A stretch of DNA of 64,000 nt from Rotaria sordida (taxonomy: Eukaryota; Rotifera; Eurotatoria; Philodinida; Philodinidae). A program made the translations under genes and the position numbers. The notes beneath the pieces were generated by a model that saw only the letters and a list, made by a program, of their open reading frames with translations, ran no database searches and was not told where the DNA came from. Positions within the stretch are counted from its first letter, which is position 1; the number at the start of each line of letters is the position of its first letter. Shown here piece after piece: positions 51,101 through 63,195 of this stretch. Where the stretch lies: the NCBI GenBank assembly GCA_905250125.1, contig CAJNOL010000688.1, positions 47,415 to 111,414 of the forward strand, written 5' to 3'.

Positions 51101-54100
51101 TTAATCCAATATATGAATCAATTAATGAAGGTGATTGTTATTTATTAATAACACCATTAAAAGTTTTTGCATGGCTTGGTCGTTATGCAAATACATTAGA
51201 AAAAACTAAAACAACAGATTTAATTGATTATTTAAAACAAAATCGTGATTTTGGTTTACGTAATGAAGTAAAATATTTTATTTTGGATCAAGCTAAAGAT
51301 GATACAGAAAATGATAGTCATGCAGAATTTCGTGATATTTTACAAGGTGAAATTGATGATTATAAATCAATTGATTATGTAATTGATGATGATTTTTATG
51401 AAACAAATATAAATGAATTAAATCGTATTTATCGTGTTGAAAATGATTTACTTATGCCATTAGATGATTTATGTTTTCATTCATTATCAATTAAAATTCT
51501 TGATTCAAATGAAGTATTTGTTTTTGATTTTGGTTCAGAATTATATATTTGGAATGGTAAATATGCAGATAAAATAAAACGTAATATGGGTTTACAATTA
51601 GCACAACAATTATGGAATGATATATATGATTATAGTGAATGTATTATTAATCCATTTGATCCACTTGATGGTAAATAATTAAGAAAGAATATATTGAAAA
51701 ATAATACTAAAACAAAAATCATCAGAGAAATTAGAATATAAATACTTTTGTGATAAAAAGAAAAATTTTTAGTAATATTTTTTAACGTATGGTTATGACA
51801 AGCAACTTCTACATTGTATATTACGATGAAATGAACTCATTGATTATAATGTATAGAACTAAAAAAATGGATAGTGCAAAGATTCGACATTAATTTTGTT
51901 TTCAGTATAGCATAACAACGACTCATGGTGGAGACTTGATAGATTTCTTTTTTTTTTTGATTAGAAAAAGCAAAGTGTTTACTAGAAAGTTGTATAAAAA
52001 TATCAGGTTTAAATTACTTACTGAAAAGTTTAAAAAAGATATGTGATTGGAAAAGTTCAGTGCGTATGCTTCTTGGATTTAGAAGAAAATCTCGGAAAGT
52101 TAGTTTTAATTTCGGTATCTTATTAGATTCAGCAGGGCTGCAATAGAACATTGTATACAAGTAAAAATAAAATTTACAAGTTATCTATTGAGTTCGAAAT
52201 CGACATTTTTCTAATGATCTTTGCCAGCGAAAAGTGCTCACAAATAATAAATGATTTCTAAAAAAAATAAGATTTTTTTTTGTCCAGCAATCAAAGTCAA
52301 AGATTATGAGAAAAACTTCATTGGATGTTGTAGATGGAAAATCAAGTTTTTTTCTTTCTATAGAACCTGTAATTTTTCTACTTCGAATATTTTTTATACC
52401 ACGAAAAAAAAGTCCCAACGTTTACTCTCAAGTATGGATATCGGTCTTCTCTTCATTTCCATTCACACTCACATCCTAACGTTCGATAGAATAGCACAAA
52501 TTAGCATGACGGAATATGTTACAAATGTTTGTCAGTCAATCAGTTTATTGAATTTGGATCTAAAAATTAATATTTATTTTTTTGTATTTAGATAAGAATG
52601 AACAAACTAGTCAAATAGATACTAAACGACCAGCATGGTGTATATTTGGAAAACAAAATCAAAATGTTGAAACATTATTATTTAAAGGAAAATTTTATGA
52701 TTGGCCAAGTAATTTTCAAGAAATAAAATCAGTTCTTGATGTAGGAACCAATCTCAATAAACCATCATCAACACAACGAGTATGTATTTATGTCTATTAG
52801 ATCTTCATGTATATTACTAAAATATAATTTTAAACAAAAATTTTGATATATAAAAATCTCTGAAATAAATTTTAGCCACCATCAATTGTTGAAACACTTA
52901 AACCAGCTGATGTATATAAAATGCTTGTTAAACAAAATAATCCAGTCAATATGATTCTTGAACAAATTAATACAGGTCGAGGAAGATATTGGTTTGTATT
53001 AATTTATATCTATTATACTTTTTTTTTTTTGTTTTTTTGAAAATTCTATTTTTTTAAAGGTATGATTCAATTGAAATGCGTGGTCATCATGTTCAAACAA
53101 TTGGATTAAATGTTTGGCATCTTAGTGAAAATGAACGACATGAATTATCCAAAACAAGTTATGGACAATTTTATTCTGATGATGTTTATATTGTTCGATG
53201 GAAATATAAATTAATTCCAATAGGTAATGATAATACATTGGAACGAAAGACAGATATTAGTCGTGATCGTATTGCTTATTGGATATGGCAAGGTATTAAT
53301 GCTAGTCCAAATGAAAAAGGTCTTTCAGCATTGATGGCAATACTTTTGAATGAAGAAAAAGGACCTCATGTAAATTATTTATTTTTTGTTTAAATAATTT
53401 TGTTTTTGTTTGTTTGTTTTATTTAGATTCATGTTATTCAAGAACATGAAGAAGCAGCATTTTTACAATTATTTGATGGTACATTTACTATTCATATGGG
53501 TAAACGTAATCAATTGAAACCAAAAAAAACACCTTGGCGTTTATATGTCTTTCTTGGTGAAATTGATGTTGAAACACATTGGTGGGAATTAAATGTTAAT
53601 AGTGCTAATTTACGTAGTAGAACATCATTTTTATTAATTAATAATATTGAAAATTTAATGTTACTTTGGCATGGTTATGGAACAACTGATGAACAACAAA
53701 TTTTAGCTAGTAAATCAGCTATGAAATTACGTGAAAGGTTAGTTTAAATTGAATATGTTTAGAAGATTATTATTATTATTATTATTATTTTGTTTATGTA
53801 TAATTATGAATATATTTAGATGTTCAGAAGAATTTCATTTTGATGGTCAAACGGAAGATATTGAATTCTTTGAAATGGAAGAAGGTGATGAAATTGAATT
53901 ATTTTGGGATGGAATTAATGAACGAAATCATGAACGAAGATATTATTCATTATTAAATAGTAAGATTGATTGGATATAATTATGAGTTGAGATATGTATA
54001 AATTTTGATATATATATATATATATATATTCAAGATGTCAAGGGCGATACATAGTCATGTATTGATTTACCATAGTCGTCATATGATTAACATAAAAAGA

Positions 54101-56511
54101 ATGAACTAATCAAGTTATAACTTTAGGAAATAATCAATATCAGTATTTGTGAGCTTATCAAGATATATAATAGTGTCTTGAGATCTGTATTAGATATAAT
54201 GGATATGTACAACATGCTTATTTATCACTTAAATCGATGATTAGAATAATAGTAATGTTAAATTTAGAAAAAAAAAAAACGGAATACGAAAATGAAAAAC
54301 AACAAGCGAATAGCAACAAGGCAAACAAAAATGGAGTGTCAGTAAAAAAAAAGAGCTATTAGTACAATAACTACGCGAACACAATGTACCTGCTGTTACT
54401 AATCATAGGAAGATTATTTTATTCGATTTATTTTGAGAGATATTTCTTCAACATCCTTTAACTTAATCCTCCAGAAATGCAATAAGTAAGTAGTTCATAT
54501 ATTATAACAAGATGTTATTGATATACGATCTGTGACGTTTCTATGAGAGTTCAAATTTCTACTTCTATATTTCAATACTCCTTCTAGATCGTATTTCACA
54601 AAAGAAAAACAAAAAGTTTCTACTCGAATTGCAAAAATATAAATAAGATAGATCAATTATCCTTGAAAAAACAGCTGTAGTCTGTTAGAAATGTTTTCAC
54701 TCAACATATTTGGTATTAGTATAATGAGGTTAAATAAGACATGTGTGTACCATATTTTAGCCCTAATGAGTTTTTTTTTATTCCTACTAACATATACAAA
54801 ACTTTAGAACGAAGAAATTATCAATCAGTCAAAATAATTCTAATAAATAAGACTGATATTAATTTCATCGAATGAAATCATTTAAAGAAGAAAATTTATT
54901 TTATACATAATTTCAAAATTATAAAACTAAGGAATGTCTTATGAGCATAAACTGTAAGTTTAATTTGAACATAATGATTCAGCTTTAATAGATTTTGTTT
55001 AAAAGTTTTATTGAATTAGAATTGTTAGCTAAATCATTTTTCGCAGTATTTATTTGATTATCAGTTGAGAGGATCTCAAAAAATAATAGATTATTTGTGA
55101 GATGAATTTAATCTCATTAGATATGTTCTATTGAGACTTGAGAAAGGCTAAAAGAAGTTGTGTCTATGTAGATCTTTCTTCTTGAACAATGATAATTTTA
55201 GTGAATTTTTCAATAAAAGATCGTATTATGTTTATATCTAAGAACAGGAATTGATAGAAAATCTGACATCTTAACAATGAATTAGCTGTATTAAGAACTA
55301 TATTTGTATCAACTTTGAATTTGAAATTAAACTTTCAAGATGATCTAAGGTTAACTATGGTATTTTATTGAAAGTTCACTAAATAGTCATAAATCAAGAA
55401 GACAAATTCTTTTTTGTTCTTCTCTAGTTTCAATCGAAACTATCTTTATGCATTAAGATTCATCTGAAATATAATTTATCCCTTAATAAACATTTATCAT
55501 CGTTTCTGTTTTTGTTCTTCTAGTTCGCTCAAATCTAAAACTTTCATCAACAATGCGTATCTTTCATTTATCAAGTCTTCATGGTCCATTTGTTGCTCAA
55601 GAACTTCTTTATCCTCTTCGTTCTCCTGATCATATATCATCATTTCCATTTACACAATCTGATTTATATGAACTTCATCAACCAGCTTTATGTTTAATTG
55701 ATACTGATACTGAATTATATATATGGCAAGGATGGCATGATCAATCTGATGATGAACTTGGTTTACAACTTGCTAATGCAAATTTATTAGCACGTGGTCC
55801 AAGAGATATACGTTTTACAACTGAACGTCGTTGTGCATTTCGTACAGCTATTGATTATTATAAAAGTAAAAATATCAAAAATAAAAGAAATTCTTTTGAA
55901 ACAAGAAAAAAAAAAAAATCTTTTTTTGATTGTTTAGCAAAAACTGGTTCATCAACTATTGATATACCAATGTCAATTGTCTATGCTGGTTTAGAACCAA
56001 TTGATTTTGTTAATTTATTTCCTAAATGGAGTGTGAATATTAAAGCTCGACAACAAAATCAATTGGTTAGTAATTAAACTAGGATTTTTATTTTGTTTTT
56101 TTTTTGTGTTACATTTGATTTTATGATCGATATAATTTTTTAGGAAGGTAAAAGTGTAAATCAGAAAGATTCAATCATTGATGTACTCAATGAATTATGT
56201 CGTGAGCAATATAGTATTGAAGAACTTCGAGCTCGTCCATTACCAGAAGGTATTCATTTTGAATTTCTTTTTTTTTTTTATATTTGAAATGAAATTTTTT
56301 ATTATTATTTTAGGTGTTGATCCATCAAAAATTGAATCTTATCTTTCCAATGCAGATTTTCAAGTACGATTTTATTTGTTAATTTTTTTTTGTTTTTAAA
56401 TATATTTTTTCTTTATCATTATAGAAAGAATTTCGTATGACTAAAGATGAATTCTATGCTTTACCCTATTGGAAACAAACCAATATTAAAAAACCACTTG
56501 GATTTTTCTAA
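36649..56511 (+). CDS. SVIL: Supervillin (gelsolin/villin superfamily)
   Basis: 28 exons: 36649-37119, 37186-37515, 38092-39164, 40199-40811, 40919-41502, 43895-43944, 44809-45258, 45359-45433, 45496-46174, 46260-46370, 46431-46677, 48188-48269, 48334-48432, 48488-48545, 48616-48833, 49495-49560, 49616-49793, 49861-50012, 50921-51670, 52592-52779, 52876-52991, 53060-53369, 53427-53737, 53820-53959, 55524-56065, 56144-56249, 56314-56363, 56425-56511. The sum is 8,136 nt (2,711 aa) and all phases agree. Residues 1-1500 are disordered, Ser/Asn/Gln-rich. LSFKEKMILFNK (1529) plus PITAEEVQ (1562) and ATTENFAEINLR are supervillin hallmarks. Gelsolin-like repeats follow from about 1870 (LILIKGRRQ, GDCYLLITP, VFDFGSELYIWNGK, LYIWQGW). 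A villin headpiece ends the protein (about 2641-2711; MTKDEFYALPYWKQ, KKPLGFF). It links actin and myosin II to membranes. The start is the least certain point: the frame is open upstream to an acceptor at 36633. Confidence 0.93.
42166..42192. repeat. (TA)n microsatellite in supervillin intron 5
   Basis: Tandem TA units in the 2.4-kb intron between exons 5 and 6. Similar shorter TA runs occur at 43590-43608 and 43751-43770. Confidence 0.85.
47112..47255. repeat. Short palindrome in supervillin intron 11
   Basis: The left arm from 47114 (CTGAAAGATTCAGTTGAAAA, ATGTTTTTTCGTT, AGATATTGAATT) matches the right arm read inverted from 47253 (CTGAAATTTTCAGACGAAAA, ATGTTCCTTCGTC, AGATATTGAATT). The arms are about 58 bp with a spacer near 30 bp. 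It lies in a 1.5-kb intron. Confidence 0.7.
54046..54320. repeat. Dispersed repeat, copy 2 (supervillin intron 24)
   Basis: Direct, diverged copy of 4411-4660 in the same orientation relative to the window, lying in the 1.56-kb intron between exons 24 and 25. This insertion accounts for part of that intron's unusual length. Confidence 0.7.
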
Positions 56512-58179
56512 TTCATTTTTTCATCGTATATAATGTGCCATAAATATATATATATATATATATTTCATTGATTTTCTTCTTCAAAATAACAACAACAACA
56601 ATGAAGAAGTATGAAACTGTTCTGCTTTTTCTTTTCTTGTCTACTCACGAACGATATGTGTGTATTGTTTGTTATATAAATATAAAAACGGTTTTTTCTT
56701 TTGAATCGATTGTTAAATATCTTAGACATACTTCCCCACCTCGTTTTTTTTTTTTGTTTTGTTTTGTTTTACATCTATTTTTTCACAATGCATGAATATC
56801 AGCTTCTTTACAGCAAATAATAAGAGTTAAGCTTTTCTTTCTATTTTTACGTATGTGAAAAGTAAGAAGAGATAATAAAAAGAAAAAATAAATTGTCAAT
56901 GACAGATGTTTTGAATTTAATTGATTTTGATAAATGATATGACTTGAATAAATGAAAATTTTTGTAATATTCAAAGAAAAAGGATTGATCTAAAATATTT
57001 GAATCAATAAATAAATTTATTTTTCAATTCAAAAACAATTGAAAAATCAAAAGTCTTATTTCGAAGACATCATGACATGCAACTACGATGTATACGGTAG
57101 ATCAAAAGTGAGTTTATCGTACAAAGCAAAAAAAAGAAATATCTCCGACATAGTTTGACGAAAAGGGCTGACTTTATTTTTTTTTTACTGATGACAAAAG
57201 ACTTCCTAGTTTATGTCCACGGGGAGAATGTTGAAAAGAATCGTTTTGAAGTATTGCTATGAGCTTCAACAAAAAAAATTTCTCCTCTCATAGACAATAA
57301 AAAAAAACTTAATATGGGTACTGATGCGAGTGAATGCCGTGTCTTTATTCACACTCAGACCTCCCTTGCCCATACCTCTCACACCCACACCCACACCCTT
57401 CATGGCGTTGCTTTTTCACAATATGTGAGAAGAATAGAATTTTTTGCCGGAACCAATAATGATACTTCAAAAATGGTTCTTTCCAATCTTTTCCACATTG
57501 ATATGAACATCCATTTATCATCAGTACAAAAAAATCAGCCAATTCGATCAAGCTATGGGAGAGATATTCAATTATTTTTTTGTACGACAAAGCTACTTTT
57601 AGCCTATCCTATATATTCGAAATAATCAATATCAAAAGTATTCCATTATATTTTGACGTTATTCTTTATTAACCATTCATATATTTACTTGTTGTTAATC
57701 TTTTTTCTTTCTATTTGACATAAAAAACCATGGAGTCTTAAATCAAAATATTAAATTTCAAATTATTACCTAGATGAAATGCGTATTTTATAATATCGAA
57801 TTTTTCATATATAGAACAATAAAAATTGAGTGCACTTATAAACCTATGAAATTTTGATAAGATTTATAAAAGCTTTTTTGTTTTTCAAAATAACTGGAAA
57901 TATGATCAGGCAAAATGAAAAAAATAGAAGAAAATTAATATTGAAATTTGATCTTTAAAATAACATTTATTTTTCAAAATCAAACGGTTAGTAAATGCAT
58001 TAAGTCTCTAAGAAAAATAAGCTTTACTTTGTCAAATCACCTGTGTAATGTAATTCGAAACTAAATATAATAGATTTCTCAATGCCATTCAATTGAAATA
58101 AATAGTGAAGCAATTCACTATTTCAATACATTGTGCACATATCTATTCCCTGTTGAAAGTAAATATCAACATTACTACA
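56512..58179. other. Intergenic between supervillin and DNase I
   Basis: Supervillin 3' UTR followed by A+T-rich DNA with one GT-rich hairpin/telomere-like tract at 57315-57398. The frames there (57314-57625 plus, 57345-57590 minus) lie over the repeat and are not believed. Confidence 0.6.
57315..57398. repeat. GT-rich hairpin ending in a telomere-like (TGTGGG)3 tract
   Basis: The minus strand of 57378-57398 reads GGGTGTGGGTGTGGGTGTGAG, three tandem TGTGGG units. TGTGGG is the telomeric unit reported for bdelloid rotifers. Next to it a small hairpin has arms GAGTGAAT / ATTCACACTC around GCCGTGTCTTT. Confidence 0.6.
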
Positions 58180-59245
58180 ATGATGCAAATCGTTTCTAAT
58201 GTCCTTTTCCTAACCATTGTACTTGGTACGTATGTTTCAGCTGTTCGAATTGGTTCATTTAATTTACATCAATATGGAAGTAAAAAAGCTGCTAATGCAA
58301 CATTAACAAATGTTGTTGCTAAAATTATTAATGATTTTGATTTGGCAATTATTCAAGAAATTACTGATGCATCACTAAGAGCTCCTCATGTTTTACATGA
58401 TGCATTAAATCAAGTTTCAGGTAAAAATCCATATACATTAATATTAAGTGGACGTGCTGGTCGTTCAAACACAAAAGAACAATATATTTTTTTCAATCGT
58501 GAAGCCACATCAGGTGTTGAACTTGTTAATGCTTATCTTTATGAAGATGTTCCAGATAATTTTGAACGACCACCGTAAGAATTTAATTTAAAATTTATTT
58601 TATTGTTTTTTTCTTATTAAAATTTATATTATTTAGTTTCATTGGTACATTTAAAGTTAAGAAACCAGGAAAATCTGGTGTTAAATTCTTTACTATTATG
58701 AATGTTCATTTACGACCAGATGCTGCATACGCAGAATTACTTAGTATGCGTGTTGCTATTGAAGATTTTATTACTAAACATCCACAATATTTTGATGAAA
58801 CATCAACATCATTCAATGATGCTTTAGAACAAAATGTTGTTGATGCAACAGTTGATAATAAACCAAGTTTGAAAACTAATCATCCTATTTTAATTGTTGG
58901 TGATTTTAATGCTGATTGTTCATATATTTCACTTAGACGTCAATTAATGCTTCGGTTAGTTTTAATTTATTTTAAAAATAAAATAAATTTAATCTTTATA
59001 TCTTTTATTTATTTAGAACAATCAGTTATGTTGATTTTACATGGGTGATTAATAATCAAGTTAAAACAAACACTCGACAAACATGCACATATGATCGTGT
59101 TTTTATTAATGGTGATAAATTTGTTAACGCTATTGTACCAAACAGTAATACAACTGTTCACTTCCAAGAACAATTAGGTATGACATTGGATGAAGCTTTG
59201 GATATCAGTGATCATATACCGATTAAATTCGATATTGAATGGTAA
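58180..59245 (+). CDS. DNASE1: Secreted deoxyribonuclease I family protein
   Basis: Three exons, 58180-58574, 58637-58954 and 59017-59245, with phase-2 junctions and 942 nt, give 313 residues. The start is the first of two adjacent ATGs. Residues 1-21 form a signal peptide (NVLFLTIVLGTYVSA), so the enzyme is secreted. DNase I motifs are all present: SFNLHQYG (Asn28), IIQEITD (Glu60), TKEQYIFF (Glu100), MNVHLRP (His156, general acid/base), VGDFNADCSY (Asp221, Asn223), CTYDRV (Asp264) and SDHIPI (Asp303, His304). Cys226 and Cys261 correspond to the conserved structural disulphide. The enzyme is expected to cut double-stranded DNA with Mg2+/Ca2+. The loop between His156 and Asp221 is about 30 residues longer than in vertebrate DNase I. 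A role in digesting environmental DNA or in defence is speculative. Confidence 0.95.
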
Positions 59246-61751
59246 AAAAATAGCAGAAAAAATTTTTTTTTGTATGTACTTTCGATGAAAATTTTAATAA
59301 AATAATTGTTCTCGATTGCTCATATCAAAGATGATAGTAATGATTTAGTTGAAGTATATCAATATAATTTAAGATAATATTATTAATAAGATAGAAAACA
59401 AACTAGGTTAAAAATCATAAAATGGTCTACTACAGATCAAATCAAACTGATTGATGTTTCTAATTTTTCGAATACATTTAATTCTACAACTATGTATTAA
59501 TGTATCATTCTAATTCTAATAGTAAATTAAAACAAAAAAAAAGAAAATCATTATAAATATTTTTCATACAAGAAAGGCTTCAATTAATATAATGTTTTTG
59601 ATTATATCAATGCCATTTTCGCATAATAGAAAAAATCTAATTATGATAGCAAAAACAACATATGATCAAGCATATGACGAAGAAGTAAAAAAGAAAAGTG
59701 TCGGGCATAAGTGATAATTATAATAACAGACAAGAACATTTACAATTGACAATCAATTTTGATGATATTACAAATATACAATTTACTATTCAATTGTTTT
59801 AAGTCTAAACAAGTTCTTCTGTTAGTAAAACGAAGCCCTAAAATACTGAATTAATGTACAATTTAAGCATTTGTTACTGGAATCGAATGAACTTGTCGAA
59901 GTACTCTCGAGTAATAAGATAATCCTAGTTTTAGACTTAGCATAGCACGAGAATACATAGTTTTCAAGCTTTTCATGCTCTTACTCAAAAAAGACTTCTG
60001 AATGTAGAGATGAGTCTTTTACTCATCGGGAATGATGGTATGCCCTAGCAGTAGCTTTCTCTGCCGGAGTGTAGAATCAAACTGTAAGCATAAGTAAAAT
60101 TTTTAAAGAATGCACAAAACGTTTTAGTCTCATGGAAATTTTACAACTGCACGAGTTATTATTAATCTAAAAACAAAAGTCTGAAGTTAAACTTTTAGAA
60201 AACTTCGTTATTTTTATCGGAATACCTTCATTTTTTGAGTATGAACGTCATCGACTGTGACGGAAAATGTTGTTAAATATTTTCATGGATACTTTTCTGA
60301 TAAAACTGCAGAAAAAAGCACGCCTTTGGACAAGTCGGCTAAAAGAATGTTTGTTTCGCAACAAAGTCTGATGATGTACGTTATAGGCTACAGAAAAAAT
60401 TAGTCGTACTTTTATGCAAAGATCTTTGAACTTTTCAATCTTAACAACTTCGAGATATTTCTGTTTTTTAGTTGATTTCTAACTTAAGAACAAAGAGAAG
60501 CAACTTTGTTATGTTGTTCTTTACTTATATTTATTTCTTTTCTGTTGATAATGTGCTTTTAGTGAATTAAAAACGAAACTTACTGAATGTTTAATCATTG
60601 AACTTCGACGGAAAAGAAGAAAAAAAAGATCTTGAGCCTTATCTAGTTAATATTCTATTCTGAGAGGATGTTACCTTCATTTTGAATTCTGGTGCTAATT
60701 TTATTATCTAAAAAGTTGTTGATTTTGTCTTGCAGTTTTCTACAGATAGAAAACAAGAAAGATGCGAATGAGTAGATGCTTATGAATACCGCCACTAAAA
60801 GTAAAACAGAGAATTTTTCTCTCTATATGTTCACGATTTTAATATGTTTCTCAATGTTTTTATTTAGGAGAATAAATACTACAAGCAAATGTCTGGCGAA
60901 CGGATGCAGAAAAAAATCTGAACAAAACGATGCATGTTTTTATTTGAAAAGTTGAAACGTATAGACCCCTTTGAATCAATTGAAAACAGTAACTTAAACT
61001 AGACCGACACGAGCTATTTTCGACGCTTCCATATTTTCTATTTCGAAAGTTTCCTTCCAAATATTTACTCTAAAAATTTGAAGGTAACATCGAAATTTGA
61101 GGATGTGGGTATGGATCTTCTTTTCATCCACACCGATGCCCTCAAGTTCTATTGATTGATCATCATTTACATATCACATAAGATAAAAACATCACATACA
61201 ATCGATTTGATAATTTAACATAAACATTTCTCGAACAAAAATTAGTTTTGATTTAAATATTTTGCTTAATCCTATATTAAATACTATTACATATTAGGAC
61301 GGATATCTGATTGACTTTATTATTTGACTTTTGAATAAATGGATTCATACTTCAAACATATTTATTTAAATTTTATGTCAATCAACAAATGTATTATAAT
61401 ACATGTATTGATGTGATTCTCTTGAGTTTATATGATTTTTGAATATTTAATTATTCTATTTCTTATGATTATGATTCTTGATCGATACAAGTAAAATGAT
61501 TTTTTCATGAGATAATTATTGAATTTTTTCTTTTTTCGTGTTTTAATCAATTACATTTGCATAATTCAGTTTAAGTTGAAATAGAAGAAAGAACACATAA
61601 GAGTTTGATTATAAGAAAGAATCAACAAACAAATATAATTGAATGAATAGAGAAAGAAAAACATACGAGTATTATATCAATACAATTAATATGAAAGAAG
61701 AGCTACTATTAATAATATGATATGAAAATAAATCCTGATTATTTTTCTTTT
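59246..61751. other. Intergenic between convergent genes
   Basis: 3' flanks of DNase I (plus) and the Lys/Glu-rich gene (minus). No gene. A GT-rich hairpin lies at 61098-61145. Confidence 0.6.
61098..61145. repeat. GT-rich hairpin with loop TCTTCTTTTCA
   Basis: GAGGATGTGGGTATGGA, then TCTTCTTTTCA, then TCCACACCGATGCCCTC. The arms pair over about 17 bp with a few mismatches. It is the cleanest copy of this family in the window. Confidence 0.75.
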
Positions 61752-63195
61752 TTATGTAGCTTTGGGTTTCTTGCCACCACGATTATTTGTCTTGTTCGTT
61801 GATGTTGGAGCTTTATCAGCTGTACGACCTTTTCTCTGTTGTTTAGCTGTTGAAGCTTCTATAAAAAAAAAAAAAAAACTCGATTTAACAAAAAACAAAA
61901 AAATGAATCATATATTCAACTAACCATCTTCAGTATTATTTTCAACTTCTTCATTTTTCTCATCATTTGTATGATCTTCAAACGGTTCATCATTTTGTCC
62001 TTTCTTTTTAGCACTAGGTTTTTTGCCCGATGCTGGTGCTGATCGTTTTTCTGCTCCTTTTTTTGTTGTTGCACCTTTAGATTTATCATCCAAAGTTTCT
62101 TCATCTTCTGATAATTTAAGTTCATCATTCATAGGTATTTCTTCATTTTCAGATGTTGTTTGTTTTTTTGATGAACCAGGAGCTTTTCCCTTTTTGCCAG
62201 CTGCTGTTTTCTTTTTTGTATCACTTTCATCGTTTTGTTCTAAATATTAAAAGATTTTTTTTTTTTTGTTTTTGTCTTTTGAAAAATAAAATTTTTCTTA
62301 TTTACCATTTTCAACTTCTTGAGTAGTTGTTTTATTTTTTTGAGCTTGTTTACGAGTAGATTTACCTTTTGTTTTTTTACTTGGTGAATCAATTTCATTT
62401 TCAGCTTCTTCATCTTCACCGGTACCTTAGAAAAAAAAAACAAAATATATTATCATATATTCATAATAATTTTTCAATTTAATTACCAGCATCTTTTTGT
62501 TCATCTTCTTCAGATTTTTTATTTTTTTGTGCAGCAGCAGCAGCAGCTTTGCCTTTACCTGTAGATTTAGTTGAAGTACTTGTTTTTTCATTTTCTTGAT
62601 CTTCTTCATTTTGTTCATCATGTTTTGCCATATTTTTAGTTGGTTGTCGTTTACCACCACGACCTGCAGTAGTTTTAGTTGTTTGTTTTACTTCAGTTGT
62701 TGATGAACTATGATTTTTCTTTGGTGATTGTTCATCATCATGATCTTCTTCATTTGAATCTTCACCAATTTCAGATTTTTTATTTGTACGTTCAATAAAC
62801 TAAAATTTAAAATGATTTCAAAATAAAAATAAAAATGAAAATTACATAGATATACTTACACCAGATGCTTCTTGTTGAAGTTTTTCAGCTTCACCTTTCT
62901 TTCGTGATTGACCAGCTTTAGTATTCTAATTAATCGAAGTTACACTTTTTTTTTTTTTTGTTTTTCAAAAATTCAAATTAGAAATAACTTACGGTAGATT
63001 TTTTTGATTCACTTGTAGCTTTCTTTGGACTTGATTGTTCCGTATCTGTCGGTTGTTGATTTTCTTCATCTTGTTTTTTCTAAATAAATCAAAATTTTAA
63101 TTATATTAATTTAGTAATAACAAACTAACTTGTTGTTTCTGATCAGTATCAATTTCAGTTGTTGCTTTGGTGGTAGTTCCTTTTTTTGGTGGCAT
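61752..63195 (-). CDS. Lys/Glu-rich disordered protein, probably nuclear
   Basis: Seven exons: 63130-63195, 62993-63079, 62860-62925, 62487-62799, 62306-62425, 61925-62239 and 61752-61858. Phases are consistent (0,0,0,1,1,1) and 1,074 nt gives 357 residues from the first ATG (MPPKKGTTTK). The whole chain is low complexity: Lys clusters (SPKK, SRKKG, KKKTAAGKKGK, SAKKKG) alternate with Glu/Asp runs (EEDHDDEQ, DEEAENE, EDEET), with short Gly-Arg motifs (AGRGGKRQ, NRGGKK). There is no fold, signal peptide or membrane segment. The basic S/T-P-K-K style motifs are typical of chromatin-binding or nucleolar proteins (histone H1-like tails), so nuclear location is inferred. Six short introns in a repetitive sequence could let exon-length variation arise easily. 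I recognise no named family. Confidence 0.8.

Noticed and set aside
52251-52595. 114-codon frame in supervillin intron 19 running into exon 20
   Set aside because: It is in a different frame from the exon, has a strong acceptor at its end, and shows no family resemblance.
57314-57625. 103-codon frame with His-Thr repeats
   Set aside because: Created by the GT-rich hairpin and telomere-like tract read as CACAC; not believable as protein.
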